DNA of 64,000 nt from Aliiglaciecola lipolytica E3 (GCF_000314975.1 NZ_BAEN01000046.1:1-64000), one strand, 5' to 3'. Positions 18,676 to 26,915 are shown, counted from the first letter of the stretch. Notes: a model not told the origin generated them from the sequence alone. Numbers and translations are program-made.

Positions 18676-19725
18676 ATGAACGACAATCAGGAATTTAAGC
18701 ACTTTATTCGGATCATTGGCAGAGGCCAAAGAGCAGGGCGTACTTTAACGCAGCAGGAAGCTTTTGATGCCATGACTATGCTAATTGAAGAAAGAATCAT
18801 GCCAGAGCAAAAAGGCGCTTTTCTGATGTTGCTTAGAGTCAGAGAAGAAACTGCTGAAGAATTAGCAGGATTTACCCAAGCTTTTCGCAAACATACAGTT
18901 GCCGATTTGGGCGACTTACATGTAGACCTAGACATGGGATGTTACGCAGGTAAACGACGTCACCTTCCTTGGTTTTTATTAGCGGTTTTGGTGTTGGCCC
19001 AACAAGGCAAAAGAATATTTTTGCACGGCACAAATGAGCCAGATTCAAAACGATTATATTTAAATGACGTATTACCCCATCTAGGGTTTTGTGAAGCGAC
19101 TTCAACGCAAATGGTCGCAGATCAACTTGCAAGTCATGGGTTTAGTTATATGGGGCTGGAACGCGTCAATCCGCAATTAGATAAGATTATTCAGTTGCGC
19201 GCACAATTTGGTTTGCGCTCTTGTGCCAATACTCTAGCAAGAATACTTAATCCATCTAAAGCTGATTTCAGTTTGCAAGGTGTCTTTCACCGCCAAGTTG
19301 ATGAAAAGCATCGTCTTACTGCAGCCTTATTACAAGATCAAAATATGTTGTGTTTTAGAGGTGAAGGTGGCGAAATTGAGTTTAATCCTGAACGTGATGT
19401 AACTTTGCATACTTGTCGAAATAGCCAAGAAAAAACCATAGATGTTAAAGCGTTCAATGACACTCGTATAACTAAGCCAAAACAACTAATTGCAAGCGAA
19501 TTGATTGCGTTTTGGGAAGGTAAAGAAAATGTCTATGCACATGATGCAGTAATAGGCACTCTTAGTATCATGTTGGTATTGTTAGATAATTTAGATTGGC
19601 CGCAGGCAGTAAATCAGGCTAAGGGCTTGTGGTCTGTTCGCAATAAAAATTGGCCCGCTGGAAACTCGGCAGAATCTGCAACCACTTCTTTATTTGATAC
19701 CACAGGCAAACACTACGCACATTAA
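18676..19725 (+). CDS. TrpD2/YbiB-like protein (anthranilate phosphoribosyltransferase fold)
   Basis: The 349-residue protein resembles the TrpD/nucleoside phosphorylase fold family, specifically the YbiB/TrpD2 branch. The N-terminal helical domain reads FIRIIGRGQRAGRTLTQQEAF ... MLLRVREETAEELAGF. The DLDMGCYAGKRRHLPWFLLA segment replaces the PRPP-binding loop of true TrpD. TrpD2 proteins are reported to bind nucleic acids rather than make tryptophan. The ATG at 18676 is preferred over a GTG at 18661. Its place between the nitrate reductase and nasT suggests a nitrate-linked role, but none is established by the sequence. Confidence 0.8.
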   Translation: MNDNQEFKHFIRIIGRGQRAGRTLTQQEAFDAMTMLIEERIMPEQKGAFLMLLRVREETAEELAGFTQAFRKHTVADLGDLHVDLDMGCYAGKRRHLPWFLLAVLVLAQQGKRIFLHGTNEPDSKRLYLNDVLPHLGFCEATSTQMVADQLASHGFSYMGLERVNPQLDKIIQLRAQFGLRSCANTLARILNPSKADFSLQGVFHRQVDEKHRLTAALLQDQNMLCFRGEGGEIEFNPERDVTLHTCRNSQEKTIDVKAFNDTRITKPKQLIASELIAFWEGKENVYAHDAVIGTLSIMLVLLDNLDWPQAVNQAKGLWSVRNKNWPAGNSAESATTSLFDTTGKHYAH

Positions 19726-19874
19726 TTTCTAACACGATAAGCAAAGTGTTCCTTAGCGTACTTTAAGGCGATATTCGCGCTCCATTTTGGTGCGAATGCA
19801 CTGTTTTGGACGTGATTTGTCGCTTTTAATTCTTATTCTAGATTTAACTCATTGATATTCAATACTATATTTTA

Positions 19875-19890
19875 TGGTGCGGAGTTTGCT
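19875..19890 (+). promoter_or_regulatory. candidate sigma-54 promoter of nasT-nasS
   Basis: TGGTGCGGAGTTTGCT matches the sigma-54 consensus well (TGG-N9-TTGCT with GG-N10-GC spacing). A motif TGCACTGTTTTG at about 19797-19808 lies 77 bp upstream and recurs 79 bp upstream of the nrtA promoter; it may be an NtrC-type enhancer. The predicted start near 19901 leaves too short a leader for translation from TTG 19909. The rest of the gap 19726-19874 shows no gene. Confidence 0.65.
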
Positions 19891-19941
19891 GATGACTAGC
19901 TTATCTATTTGGTCCTTTCAATTCGTATCTGGAAATTACTC

Positions 19942-20559
19942 TTGGCCAGCCGTAAAAACGAAAAGCAATTATCCTCAGGCACTAAAGATCTGCGGATTTT
20001 GTTAATCGATGAAAATACCCACCGTGCAGATTTAGTAACTGCAGCGTTAGGGGATTCTCGATATGCAATCAGTCATTTAGCCAGCCCTAGTGGTACTTTA
20101 TTAAAGCAAGTTGATCAACTACAGCCAGACATTATTGTCATTGATATTGAGTCGCCAAGTCGGGATATTCTCGAAAGCTTGAACACGATTAAAAATATTA
20201 ATCCTAAACCTGTGGTTATGTTTTCCAGTGAGCAAGATACGGATACCATCAATCAAAGTATCGAATCTGGGGTAAGTGCGTATGTGGTAGGGGATTTAGA
20301 GCCACATCGAGTAAAACCAATATTAGACGCCGCTGTGGCGAGGTTTCGCGAGTATCAAAAATTAAAAACAGAATTAAGTGAGACTAAGCAACAGCTCAGC
20401 TCACGTAAAAACATTGATCATGCCAAACGTATCCTAATGAAAAATAGAAATATAAGTGAAGAACAAGCATTTCAAACGATGCGTAAAACCGCCATGGATA
20501 CTGGCCAGAAACTTGACGATGTGGCTAAAACAATAATATCGATGTTTAATACGTTGTAA
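19942..20559 (+). CDS. nasT: nitrate-responsive ANTAR antiterminator NasT
   Basis: This protein of about 205 residues has a receiver-like N-terminal domain (LRILLIDENTHRADL, PDIIVIDIE, VVMFSSEQD). A coiled linker and a C-terminal ANTAR RNA-binding domain follow (SRKNIDHAKRILMKNRNISE then EQAFQTMRKTAM). NasT binds leader RNA hairpins and blocks terminators; NasS holds it inactive without nitrate. Three matching leaders lie in this window. No in-frame ATG exists near the start. TTG 19942 has GGA 8 nt upstream and fits the promoter; TTG 19909 is the alternative (216 residues). nasS overlaps the stop (TAATG). Confidence 0.88.
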   Translation: MASRKNEKQLSSGTKDLRILLIDENTHRADLVTAALGDSRYAISHLASPSGTLLKQVDQLQPDIIVIDIESPSRDILESLNTIKNINPKPVVMFSSEQDTDTINQSIESGVSAYVVGDLEPHRVKPILDAAVARFREYQKLKTELSETKQQLSSRKNIDHAKRILMKNRNISEEQAFQTMRKTAMDTGQKLDDVAKTIISMFNTL

Positions 20560-21656
20560 TGCAAATGATGATAAAACCTGAAAAAACAAATATAACCATT
20601 GGATTTAGTCCACTTACCGATTGTGCCCCTTTCGTGGTGGCTAAAAATTTAGGGTATTTTGCACAGTGGGGGCTAGATGTCACTTTACAAAAGCAGAATT
20701 CCTGGGCCACTCTTCGTGACAAACTGCATGCAGGAATATTAGATGCTGCGCAGATGTTAGCACCAATGCCGATTGCCAGTACTTTAGGGTTGGGGGTTGC
20801 GCCGATGCATGTCATTGCACCCATGATATTAAGTCAAAATGGCAATGGCATAACCTTATCTGAATCACTGGTCGAAGAAATATTAGCGGTTAATCAGATC
20901 TCTGAACTTGTTTTCCCCCTAGATGCCAAGCTGTTAAAAAACGTCATCGAAAAGCGAAAACAACATGGCTCAGACAAGTTGTGTTTTGCCAGTGTATTTC
21001 CTTTTAGCTGTCACCATTATCAACTTCAAGATTGGCTACTTAGCGGTAATATTACCTTTGAAGACGTCAATATTATTGTTGTGCCTCCCAGTAATATGGT
21101 GGACTCGATGTTAAGTGGAGATATCGATGGTTTTTGTGTTGGCGGCCCTTGGAATGCGAAAGCTGTTCGCGGTGGAAGCGGCGTGACCGTTATTACCTCA
21201 TACGATATTTGGCAAGATTATCCAGAAAAAGTTCTTGGTTTCCTGTCTAGCTTTGCTACAAGTCATCCCAAGACTGTGTTGGCAATTTGTGCCGCTCTTA
21301 AACAAGCATGTACTTGGCTCGATTCGACACCAAATCGCTTTGAAACAGCGGTGATAATGAGTCGAGAAGGCATTTTAGGTGAGCCCTTAGAAGTCATCGC
21401 TCCGTCCTTATTAGGTAGCTGTTTGACCAAAAAGGGTTTATCACCTCGTCACGTGCCGTCATATAACCAATTTTCAACGACGCTTGGTGGACTAGATATT
21501 AACCGTCCGGATATAAAACACGGATTTTGGTTGCTCGAAAAAATTAAAAATTGTCAGCAAATATCCGCAGATGTTGAGACCGATGGTGTCATCGAAAGTA
21601 TTTTTCGAAGCGATATTTACGCTCAACTCGCCCTGTTAATTGATAAAAAAGGCTGA
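20559..21656 (+). CDS. nasS: nitrate sensor NasS (cytoplasmic NrtA-like protein)
   Basis: The 365-residue protein resembles the periplasmic nitrate-binding protein NrtA (ITIGFSPLTDCAPFVVAKNLGYF, FCVGGPWNAKAVRGG, YDIWQDYPEKVLGF) but has no signal peptide, as expected for the cytoplasmic sensor NasS. In known NasST systems NasS binds NasT and releases it when nitrate or nitrite binds. The ATG overlaps the nasT stop codon by one base, so the two are translationally coupled and made in balance. Compared with nrtA downstream it is shorter and divergent, so it is not a simple duplicate. Confidence 0.9.
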   Translation: MQMMIKPEKTNITIGFSPLTDCAPFVVAKNLGYFAQWGLDVTLQKQNSWATLRDKLHAGILDAAQMLAPMPIASTLGLGVAPMHVIAPMILSQNGNGITLSESLVEEILAVNQISELVFPLDAKLLKNVIEKRKQHGSDKLCFASVFPFSCHHYQLQDWLLSGNITFEDVNIIVVPPSNMVDSMLSGDIDGFCVGGPWNAKAVRGGSGVTVITSYDIWQDYPEKVLGFLSSFATSHPKTVLAICAALKQACTWLDSTPNRFETAVIMSREGILGEPLEVIAPSLLGSCLTKKGLSPRHVPSYNQFSTTLGGLDINRPDIKHGFWLLEKIKNCQQISADVETDGVIESIFRSDIYAQLALLIDKKG

Positions 21657-21694
21657 TATTTTTCCGCGCTTAGCACTTTAATGAGGCAATTTTG

Positions 21695-21711
21695 CAGTGC
21701 AAATTGCACTG
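21695..21711 (+). promoter_or_regulatory. 17-bp perfect palindrome upstream of the nrtA promoter
   Basis: CAGTGCAA-A-TTGCACTG is a perfect inverted repeat about 100 bp upstream of the predicted nrtA transcript start. It contains the GTGC/GCAC blocks of NtrC sites, but in inverted arrangement and spacing, so it may be a variant enhancer or a different operator. It overlaps the TGCACTGTTTTG motif shared with the nasT promoter region. Confidence 0.5.
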
Positions 21712-21783
21712 TTTTGAGCTTTTATATCGTTCAAAATGGTTTTTGTAAAATGTAAAACATTGAAATGTATAGTAAAAAATAGT

Positions 21784-21799
21784 TGGCATTAGTCATGCA
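21784..21799 (+). promoter_or_regulatory. candidate sigma-54 promoter of the nitrate ABC transporter
   Basis: TGGCATTAGTCATGCA has correct GG-N10-GC spacing, with TGGCAT at -24 and ATGCA at -12. The predicted start is near 21810, which gives a leader containing the attenuator at 21878-21958. Confidence 0.68.
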
Positions 21800-21877
21800 A
21801 AAGGAAAGTCAAGTGAGCAAATGCTTAGACGAACATAAAATAAACTTCGCATTGTTTAACTAACATAATATCAAGCC

Positions 21878-21958
21878 GCTGCAATGATGCAGCAGATTGG
21901 TACGGCAAAGTAGCCCACGTGAACTTCAAAGTTTTGGAGTTCACGTGGGTTTTTTTTT
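21878..21958 (+). promoter_or_regulatory. ANTAR-type attenuator leader before nrtA
   Basis: This is the clearest of the three leaders. P1 is GCTGC-AATGAT-GCAGC (21878-21893), a perfect 5-bp stem with an A1/G4 hexaloop. Ten bases later P2 is GGC-AAAGTA-GCC (21904-21915), again with an A1/G4 hexaloop. The 3' arm of P2 overlaps the terminator CCCACGTGAACT (21914-21925) with AGTTCACGTGGG (21938-21949), which is followed by nine T. NasT binding P1-P2 would block the terminator. Confidence 0.87.
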
Positions 21959-21978
21959 GGAAAAAATTGGAGTGGATA

Positions 21979-23382
21979 ATGTCTCAAACAAATTGGTCGG
22001 ATGCCCTTGTTAAATTGGCATCATCGATTCGCAAAACAGTTAAATGGGCGCCGTTAGCCGTGACTTTTTGTAGTGTTAATGTCGCTGCTGAAGAAATAGG
22101 TTATGCCGAAAAAGAAGAGCTAAAATTTGGATTTATCAAATTAACAGATATGGCCCCCTTGGCGATTGCCTATGAAAAGCGCTTTTTTGAAGATGAGGGG
22201 CTGTACGTCACTTTAGAAGCTCAGGCCAATTGGAAAGTACTACTTGATAGAGTCATTGATGGACAGTTAGACGGCGCACATATGCTGGCTGGTCAGCCTT
22301 TAGGTGCAACTATTGGGTTTGGTACGCAAGCAGATATCATTACTGCTTTTAGTATGGATTTGAATGGGAATGCCATTACGGTTTCCAATGATGTTTGGAA
22401 GCAAATGAAAAGCAATATCCCTCATGAAAATGGAAAACCCGTGCACCCAATTAAGGCTGACGCTTTAAAGCCCGTTATTGATGGATTTAAAGATGCAGGT
22501 AAGCCATTCAATATGGGAATGGTGTTTCCAGTGTCTACACATAATTACGAATTACGTTACTGGTTGGCCGCCGGTGATATCCATCCTGGTTATTACGCGC
22601 CTCATAAAGGTGATACCAGTGGACAGATAAGTGCTGATGCATTGTTGTCAGTCACACCACCACCGCAAATGCCAGCAACTATGGAAGCAGGCACTATCGA
22701 AGGGTATTGCGTGGGAGAGCCATGGAATCAACAAGCCGTATTTAAGGGAATCGGTGTGCCGGTTGTTACTGATTACGAAATCTGGAAAGACAACCCTGAA
22801 AAGGTGTTTGGTGTCAGTAAAGCATGGGCAGAGGAAAATCCAAACACCCACATCCGTGTCGTCAAAGCGATGATCAGAGCTGCGATTTGGCTAGATGAAA
22901 ACAATAATGCTAATCGTCCAGAAGCAGTGAAAATTTTGGCTAAAAGTGCATATGTTGGGGCAGATGCTGAAGTTATTGCAAATAGCATGGTTGGAACTTT
23001 CGAATACGAAAAAGGGGATAAGCGTGATGTGCCTGACTTCAATGTATTCTTTCGCTATAACGCCACTTATCCCTATTACAGTGATGCAATTTGGTACTTA
23101 ACTCAAATGCGACGCTGGGGACAAATCAGTGAACAAAAGCCAGACTCTTGGTTTAAAGATATCGCTAAGCAAGTTTATCGTCCCGATATCTATGCGCAGG
23201 CAGCCAAAGCTCTCATTGCTGAAGGTAAAGCTGATGCAAAAGATTTCCCAGAGTTTGCGACTGAGACTGGTTATAAACCTGCCCAAAAGCATTTTATCGA
23301 CAATATCGTTTATGACGGTACCCAGCCGAATGCGTATTTGGAAAAATTCAAAATTGGCTTAAAAGGTGACACTCAGCTTTAA
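21979..23382 (+). CDS. nrtA: nitrate ABC transporter, periplasmic substrate-binding protein
   Basis: This 467-residue protein captures nitrate for the ABC importer. The N-terminus up to NVAAEE looks like a Sec signal peptide with a basic start (SIRKTVK) and a hydrophobic core. The mature part carries NrtA-family segments: [51 protein letters not shown] and [13 protein letters not shown]. The ATG at 21979 has GGAG 7-8 nt upstream. The longer frame from 21919 starts inside the leader terminator and is rejected. nrtB follows after 32 bp. Confidence 0.93.
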   Translation: MSQTNWSDALVKLASSIRKTVKWAPLAVTFCSVNVAAEEIGYAEKEELKFGFIKLTDMAPLAIAYEKRFFEDEGLYVTLEAQANWKVLLDRVIDGQLDGAHMLAGQPLGATIGFGTQADIITAFSMDLNGNAITVSNDVWKQMKSNIPHENGKPVHPIKADALKPVIDGFKDAGKPFNMGMVFPVSTHNYELRYWLAAGDIHPGYYAPHKGDTSGQISADALLSVTPPPQMPATMEAGTIEGYCVGEPWNQQAVFKGIGVPVVTDYEIWKDNPEKVFGVSKAWAEENPNTHIRVVKAMIRAAIWLDENNNANRPEAVKILAKSAYVGADAEVIANSMVGTFEYEKGDKRDVPDFNVFFRYNATYPYYSDAIWYLTQMRRWGQISEQKPDSWFKDIAKQVYRPDIYAQAAKALIAEGKADAKDFPEFATETGYKPAQKHFIDNIVYDGTQPNAYLEKFKIGLKGDTQL

Positions 23383-23414
23383 CCCGAGCTGAGTTTTACC
23401 AAAGGAGAAACAGC

Positions 23415-24404
23415 ATGTCGAAACAAGCAGCTATTCCACTGATTAGCGAAAAACAGAAGCTGGTGGACTTCAATAAATTTACAGGTCTTGCTAAACCCAT
23501 TTTGTTGCCAATTATAGGTCTGGTGTTATTCCTGGGATTGTGGAACGGAATGGCAAAAAATATCGACACATCTTTAGGACAGTTTCCGGGAACGGCGGCT
23601 GTTTGGGAACAAGCAAACGTCTTAGTCGATGAGCACTACGCGCAGCAAGCCAGAGCATCTGAATTCTATGAGCGTCAGGAAAAACGTAACGCTGAACGCG
23701 TGGCGAAAGATCCTAATTATCAACCAAAAATTCGGGATTTTACCGGCGCGCCGACTTTTTTTGAGCAGATTTGGACTAGCTTATACACGGTGATGTTTGG
23801 ATTTGTAATGGCGTCGGTAATTGCTGTGCCTCTGGGAATTGTATGTGGTTTGAGTAAATCCACTTATGCTGCAATTAACCCTTTGATTCAATTATTTAAA
23901 CCCATTTCGCCGTTGGCTTGGTTACCGCTGGTCACCATGGTAGTTAGTGCGGTTTATATCACTGATGATCCAATGTTTTCTAAATCATTTATTACCTCTG
24001 CAGCCACTGTTGCGTTGTGTTGTCTTTGGCCTACATTGATCAACACCGCAGTTGGGGTTTCCAGTATCGATAAAGATCTGGTGAATGTCAGTAAAGTACT
24101 GCGCTTAAACCCACTTCAGCATGTCTTGAAAATTGTCATGCCATCTTCGATTCCTGCCATTTTTACAGGATTACGTCTTTCCCTTGGAATAGGTTGGATG
24201 GTACTGATTGCCGCTGAAATGTTGGCGCAAAACCCAGGTCTTGGCAAGTTCGTTTGGGACGAATTCCAAAATGGAAGTTCTGAATCTCTGGCTCGAATTA
24301 TGGTAGCCGTGCTCACCATTGGCATCATCGGATTTATTCTTGATCGACTAATGTTGCAACTCCAGAAATGGGTGAGTTGGGACAAAACAGCAACGTTGCG
24401 TTAG
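23415..24404 (+). CDS. nrtB: nitrate ABC transporter, permease protein
   Basis: This 329-residue inner-membrane permease belongs to the BPD_transp_1 family and is similar to NrtB. One hydrophobic segment near residues 30-45 is followed by a soluble insert of about 65 residues (EFYERQEKRNAERVAKDP region), then the transport domain with five more segments. The EAA-type loop that contacts the ATPase is near VLRLNPLQHVLKIVMPSSIPAIFTG but is not marked by the full consensus. The ATG has an AAAGGAG ribosome site (AAAGGAGAAACAGCATG). It is part of nrtA-nrtB-nrtD, and the ATPase gene starts 11 bp later. Confidence 0.92.
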   Translation: MSKQAAIPLISEKQKLVDFNKFTGLAKPILLPIIGLVLFLGLWNGMAKNIDTSLGQFPGTAAVWEQANVLVDEHYAQQARASEFYERQEKRNAERVAKDPNYQPKIRDFTGAPTFFEQIWTSLYTVMFGFVMASVIAVPLGIVCGLSKSTYAAINPLIQLFKPISPLAWLPLVTMVVSAVYITDDPMFSKSFITSAATVALCCLWPTLINTAVGVSSIDKDLVNVSKVLRLNPLQHVLKIVMPSSIPAIFTGLRLSLGIGWMVLIAAEMLAQNPGLGKFVWDEFQNGSSESLARIMVAVLTIGIIGFILDRLMLQLQKWVSWDKTATLR

Positions 24405-24415
24405 AGGAGACGAAC

Positions 24416-25282
24416 ATGACTTTTAAACATCAGCTTGAACTAACTCAAGTAGGCATCGACTTCCCAACGCCAAAAGGTCCTTTTACAGCACTGACTGACG
24501 TGAATTTGCGAATTCAAAAAGGTGAGTTTATTTCGTTGATTGGACATTCAGGGTGCGGTAAATCAACGGTGTTGAACCTAGTTGCTGGTCTAAATCAAGC
24601 AACTACTGGTGGCGTAATTCTCGAAGGCCAAGAAGTCAACGAACCTGGTCCGGAAAGAGCAGTAGTATTTCAGAACCATTCGCTTTTACCCTGGTTGTCA
24701 GCCTATAAAAATGTTGAGTTGGCAGTAAAGCAAACACGTTCTGGTCGTAGTAAAAAAGAAATTAAAGACTGGGTCGAACATAATCTTGAACTTGTGCATA
24801 TGACCCATGCTGCTGACAAATTGCCTTCTGAAATATCAGGTGGAATGAAACAGCGTGTAGGTATTGCACGAGCACTTGCGATGCAACCTAAAGTCTTGCT
24901 TATGGATGAACCTTTTGGTGCGCTGGATGCGTTAACACGCGCACATCTACAAGATTCAGTGATGGAAATTCATAGCAAACTGGGCAATACAGTGATCATG
25001 ATTACCCATGACGTAGATGAAGCAGTTTTGTTGTCTGATCGCATTGTTATGATGACAAATGGTCCTGCTGCGACTATCGGAGAAATTTTGCCAATCGAAT
25101 TACAACGACCTAGAAATCGAATCGAATTGGCGGATGACGCGAAGTACAACCATTATCGTCATGAAGTACTGAAGTTCTTGTACGAAAAGCAACGAAAAGT
25201 TGAATCGGTTGATTCTCATCGAAAAAATAAACAAAAAAACGCTTCACCAGTAACTTTAAAAACAGGTTCTGACAAAGAGTAG
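24416..25282 (+). CDS. nrtD: nitrate ABC transporter, ATP-binding protein
   Basis: This 288-residue ATPase energises the nitrate importer. Its motifs are Walker A GHSGCGKST near residue 45, Q-loop VVFQNHSLLPWL, signature SGGMKQRVGIARAL, Walker B VLLMDEPFGALD and H-loop MITHDVDEA. The charged C-terminal tail (RKNKQKN) is short, so this is the single-domain NrtD type rather than NrtC, which carries an extra NrtA-like domain. The ATG at 24416 follows an AGAGGAG site; the frame also opens at 24368 inside nrtB, which is less likely. The porin gene follows on the same strand. Confidence 0.92.
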   Translation: MTFKHQLELTQVGIDFPTPKGPFTALTDVNLRIQKGEFISLIGHSGCGKSTVLNLVAGLNQATTGGVILEGQEVNEPGPERAVVFQNHSLLPWLSAYKNVELAVKQTRSGRSKKEIKDWVEHNLELVHMTHAADKLPSEISGGMKQRVGIARALAMQPKVLLMDEPFGALDALTRAHLQDSVMEIHSKLGNTVIMITHDVDEAVLLSDRIVMMTNGPAATIGEILPIELQRPRNRIELADDAKYNHYRHEVLKFLYEKQRKVESVDSHRKNKQKNASPVTLKTGSDKE

Positions 25283-25309
25283 TCACAAAAACCATTAAAC
25301 ACTAAGTAG

Positions 25310-25364
25310 ACCAAACCTAATCTAAGCGGATTAAATTTACGAATTGGCTTGAATAGGTTTTGGT
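25310..25364 (+). repeat. imperfect inverted repeat between nrtD and the porin gene
   Basis: ACCAAACCTA and TAGGTTTTGGT pair over about 10 bp with one bulge and a loop of about 33 nt, just before the porin's ribosome site. No T run follows, so it is not a standard terminator. It may modulate expression or mRNA stability; this is inference only. Confidence 0.35.
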
Positions 25365-25394
25365 TAAGTTATGCCTAAAATAAGAGAGAGAAAC

Positions 25395-26609
25395 ATGAAA
25401 ACCACATCCAAAACCACGCTTAATGTTGCTGTGACTTTAGCTTTATTAGGCACATGTGCATCTAATCTACACGCGGCTGAAAGTATTACTGAAGCTATGA
25501 CTAGCGGTACCGCTGGGGTCGATTTACTGTTGCGTTACGAAGCGGTAGATCAGGATAACGCAGTTGAAGATGCTAGTGCTTTGACGCTCCGCACTTTACT
25601 CAGTTATAAATCAGCTAGTTATAAAAACTTCTCGGCTAACATTGAAGTAGAAGATACGCGTATTGTGTTAGGTCAGGGGGATTATACCGTTGGACCTACT
25701 GGTTATAATTCAGGTATTTATTCAGTGATTGCTGATCCTGAGCATACAGAGTTAGATCAAGGTTATGTCCAGTACTCAACAGAAGTCTTTACCGCAAAAG
25801 TGGGAAGACAGGTTATCACTATGGACAATCATCGTTTCGTTGGTCACGTTGGTTGGCGTCAAGATCGTCAAACATTCGATGGTGTGAGTGTAGATTACAG
25901 TCCTTCAAAAGCAGTATCTGTTAAATATGCATATTTAACCCAACGCAATAGAATTTTCGCTGAAGCAGCCGATTTTGATGCGAAAGATCATTTGTTTAAT
26001 GCTTCGTATAAAACTTCTGTAGGTAAATTTACAGCTTATGGTTATTTGTTAGAAGTTGATAACAACACAGATAACTCCCTAGATACCTTTGGTATTCGAT
26101 TTGACGGTGGTAGTGAATTCGATAAAACCAAAATTTTATATTCTGCGGAATACGCGAAACAAAGCAGTGAAACAGCGTCCAGTGATTTTGATGCTGACTA
26201 TTTAATGTTAGAGGCTGGCGCTGTATTTTCTGGTGTTACTGCAAAGGTTGGATATGAAGTTCTCGGTTCTGACAACGGCAATTATGGCTTTTCTACTCCG
26301 TTGGCAACTTTGCATAAGTTTAATGGCTGGGCGGATATTTTTCTAGGAACGCCTTCGGAAGGGTTGGTTGATCTTTCGTTTAGTCTTTCGGGAAAAGCAG
26401 CGGGTGGAAGTTGGACGGCAATTTATCATGACTTTAAAGCCGATGACGCCAGTGAAACAGTTGATGATCTCGGCAGTGAGATTGATTTGCAGTATGTCTA
26501 CAAGGTATCGAGCAACTATACAGTTGGAATTAAATACGCAGCCTATTCAGGTCAAAGCGGTCGTGTGGATACTGATAAACTTTGGGCGTGGTTTGGTGCG
26601 AAGTTTTAA
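25395..26609 (+). CDS. outer-membrane porin (alginate-export-like beta barrel)
   Basis: The 404-residue protein has a signal peptide (MKTTSKTTLNVAVTLALLG ... LHAAES) followed by a barrel rich in alternating aromatic and polar residues, ending in phenylalanine (WFGAKF), the usual outer-membrane sorting signal. Segments such as VGRQVITMDNHRFVGHVGWRQ and QTFDGVSVDY resemble the alginate export/porin family. Coming 112 bp after nrtD and within the cluster, it probably lets nitrate or nitrite cross the outer membrane; that substrate is inferred from context. The ATG at 25395 follows AGAGAGAGAAAC; a frame opening at 25371 is less likely. Confidence 0.82.
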   Translation: MKTTSKTTLNVAVTLALLGTCASNLHAAESITEAMTSGTAGVDLLLRYEAVDQDNAVEDASALTLRTLLSYKSASYKNFSANIEVEDTRIVLGQGDYTVGPTGYNSGIYSVIADPEHTELDQGYVQYSTEVFTAKVGRQVITMDNHRFVGHVGWRQDRQTFDGVSVDYSPSKAVSVKYAYLTQRNRIFAEAADFDAKDHLFNASYKTSVGKFTAYGYLLEVDNNTDNSLDTFGIRFDGGSEFDKTKILYSAEYAKQSSETASSDFDADYLMLEAGAVFSGVTAKVGYEVLGSDNGNYGFSTPLATLHKFNGWADIFLGTPSEGLVDLSFSLSGKAAGGSWTAIYHDFKADDASETVDDLGSEIDLQYVYKVSSNYTVGIKYAAYSGQSGRVDTDKLWAWFGAKF

Positions 26610-26742
26610 GCTGTTTGCACAAGATTGATAACTATTTGTTTCTTGATAGTTTATAAATATAGTGCCTATCTAATTGTAATTAAGGTAGTCTGAGTAAGCT
26701 GTACAAGAACAAATAGCATCGTTGCACCATATTTGATCTTGA

Positions 26743-26759
26743 TGAACCAATGTGGTGCA
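26743..26759 (+). promoter_or_regulatory. NtrC binding site upstream of glnA
   Basis: TGAACCA-ATG-TGGTGCA matches the NtrC dyad TGCACCA-N3-TGGTGCA at 13 of 14 defined positions. A further half-site TGCACCA lies at 26723-26729. The centre is about 108 bp upstream of the predicted glnA start, the same place as a main NtrC enhancer site of Escherichia coli glnAp2. Confidence 0.8.
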
Positions 26760-26832
26760 TAACTTTGGGGCGTTTGAGTCTTTAATTCACCATTTTGACG
26801 ATAGAATAAGCATTTGAGCCATGTCACGCATA

Positions 26833-26848
26833 TGGCATGAAAATCGCT
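26833..26848 (+). promoter_or_regulatory. candidate sigma-54 promoter of glnA
   Basis: TGGCATGAAAATCGCT keeps GG-N10-GC spacing with TGGCATG at -24 and TCGCT at -12. It predicts a start near 26859 and a leader of about 57 nt. With the NtrC site upstream, this fits nitrogen-limitation control of glutamine synthetase. Confidence 0.72.
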
Positions 26849-26915
26849 TAGTTTAGCGACTAGTAATACAAGTTTGAACACCAACATAATCTTTGATTAT
26901 TTTCAGGAGGACACA

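Noticed and set aside
21919-21978. N-terminal extension of nrtA
   Set aside because: It begins inside the terminator stem; the ATG at 21979 with GGAG is better.
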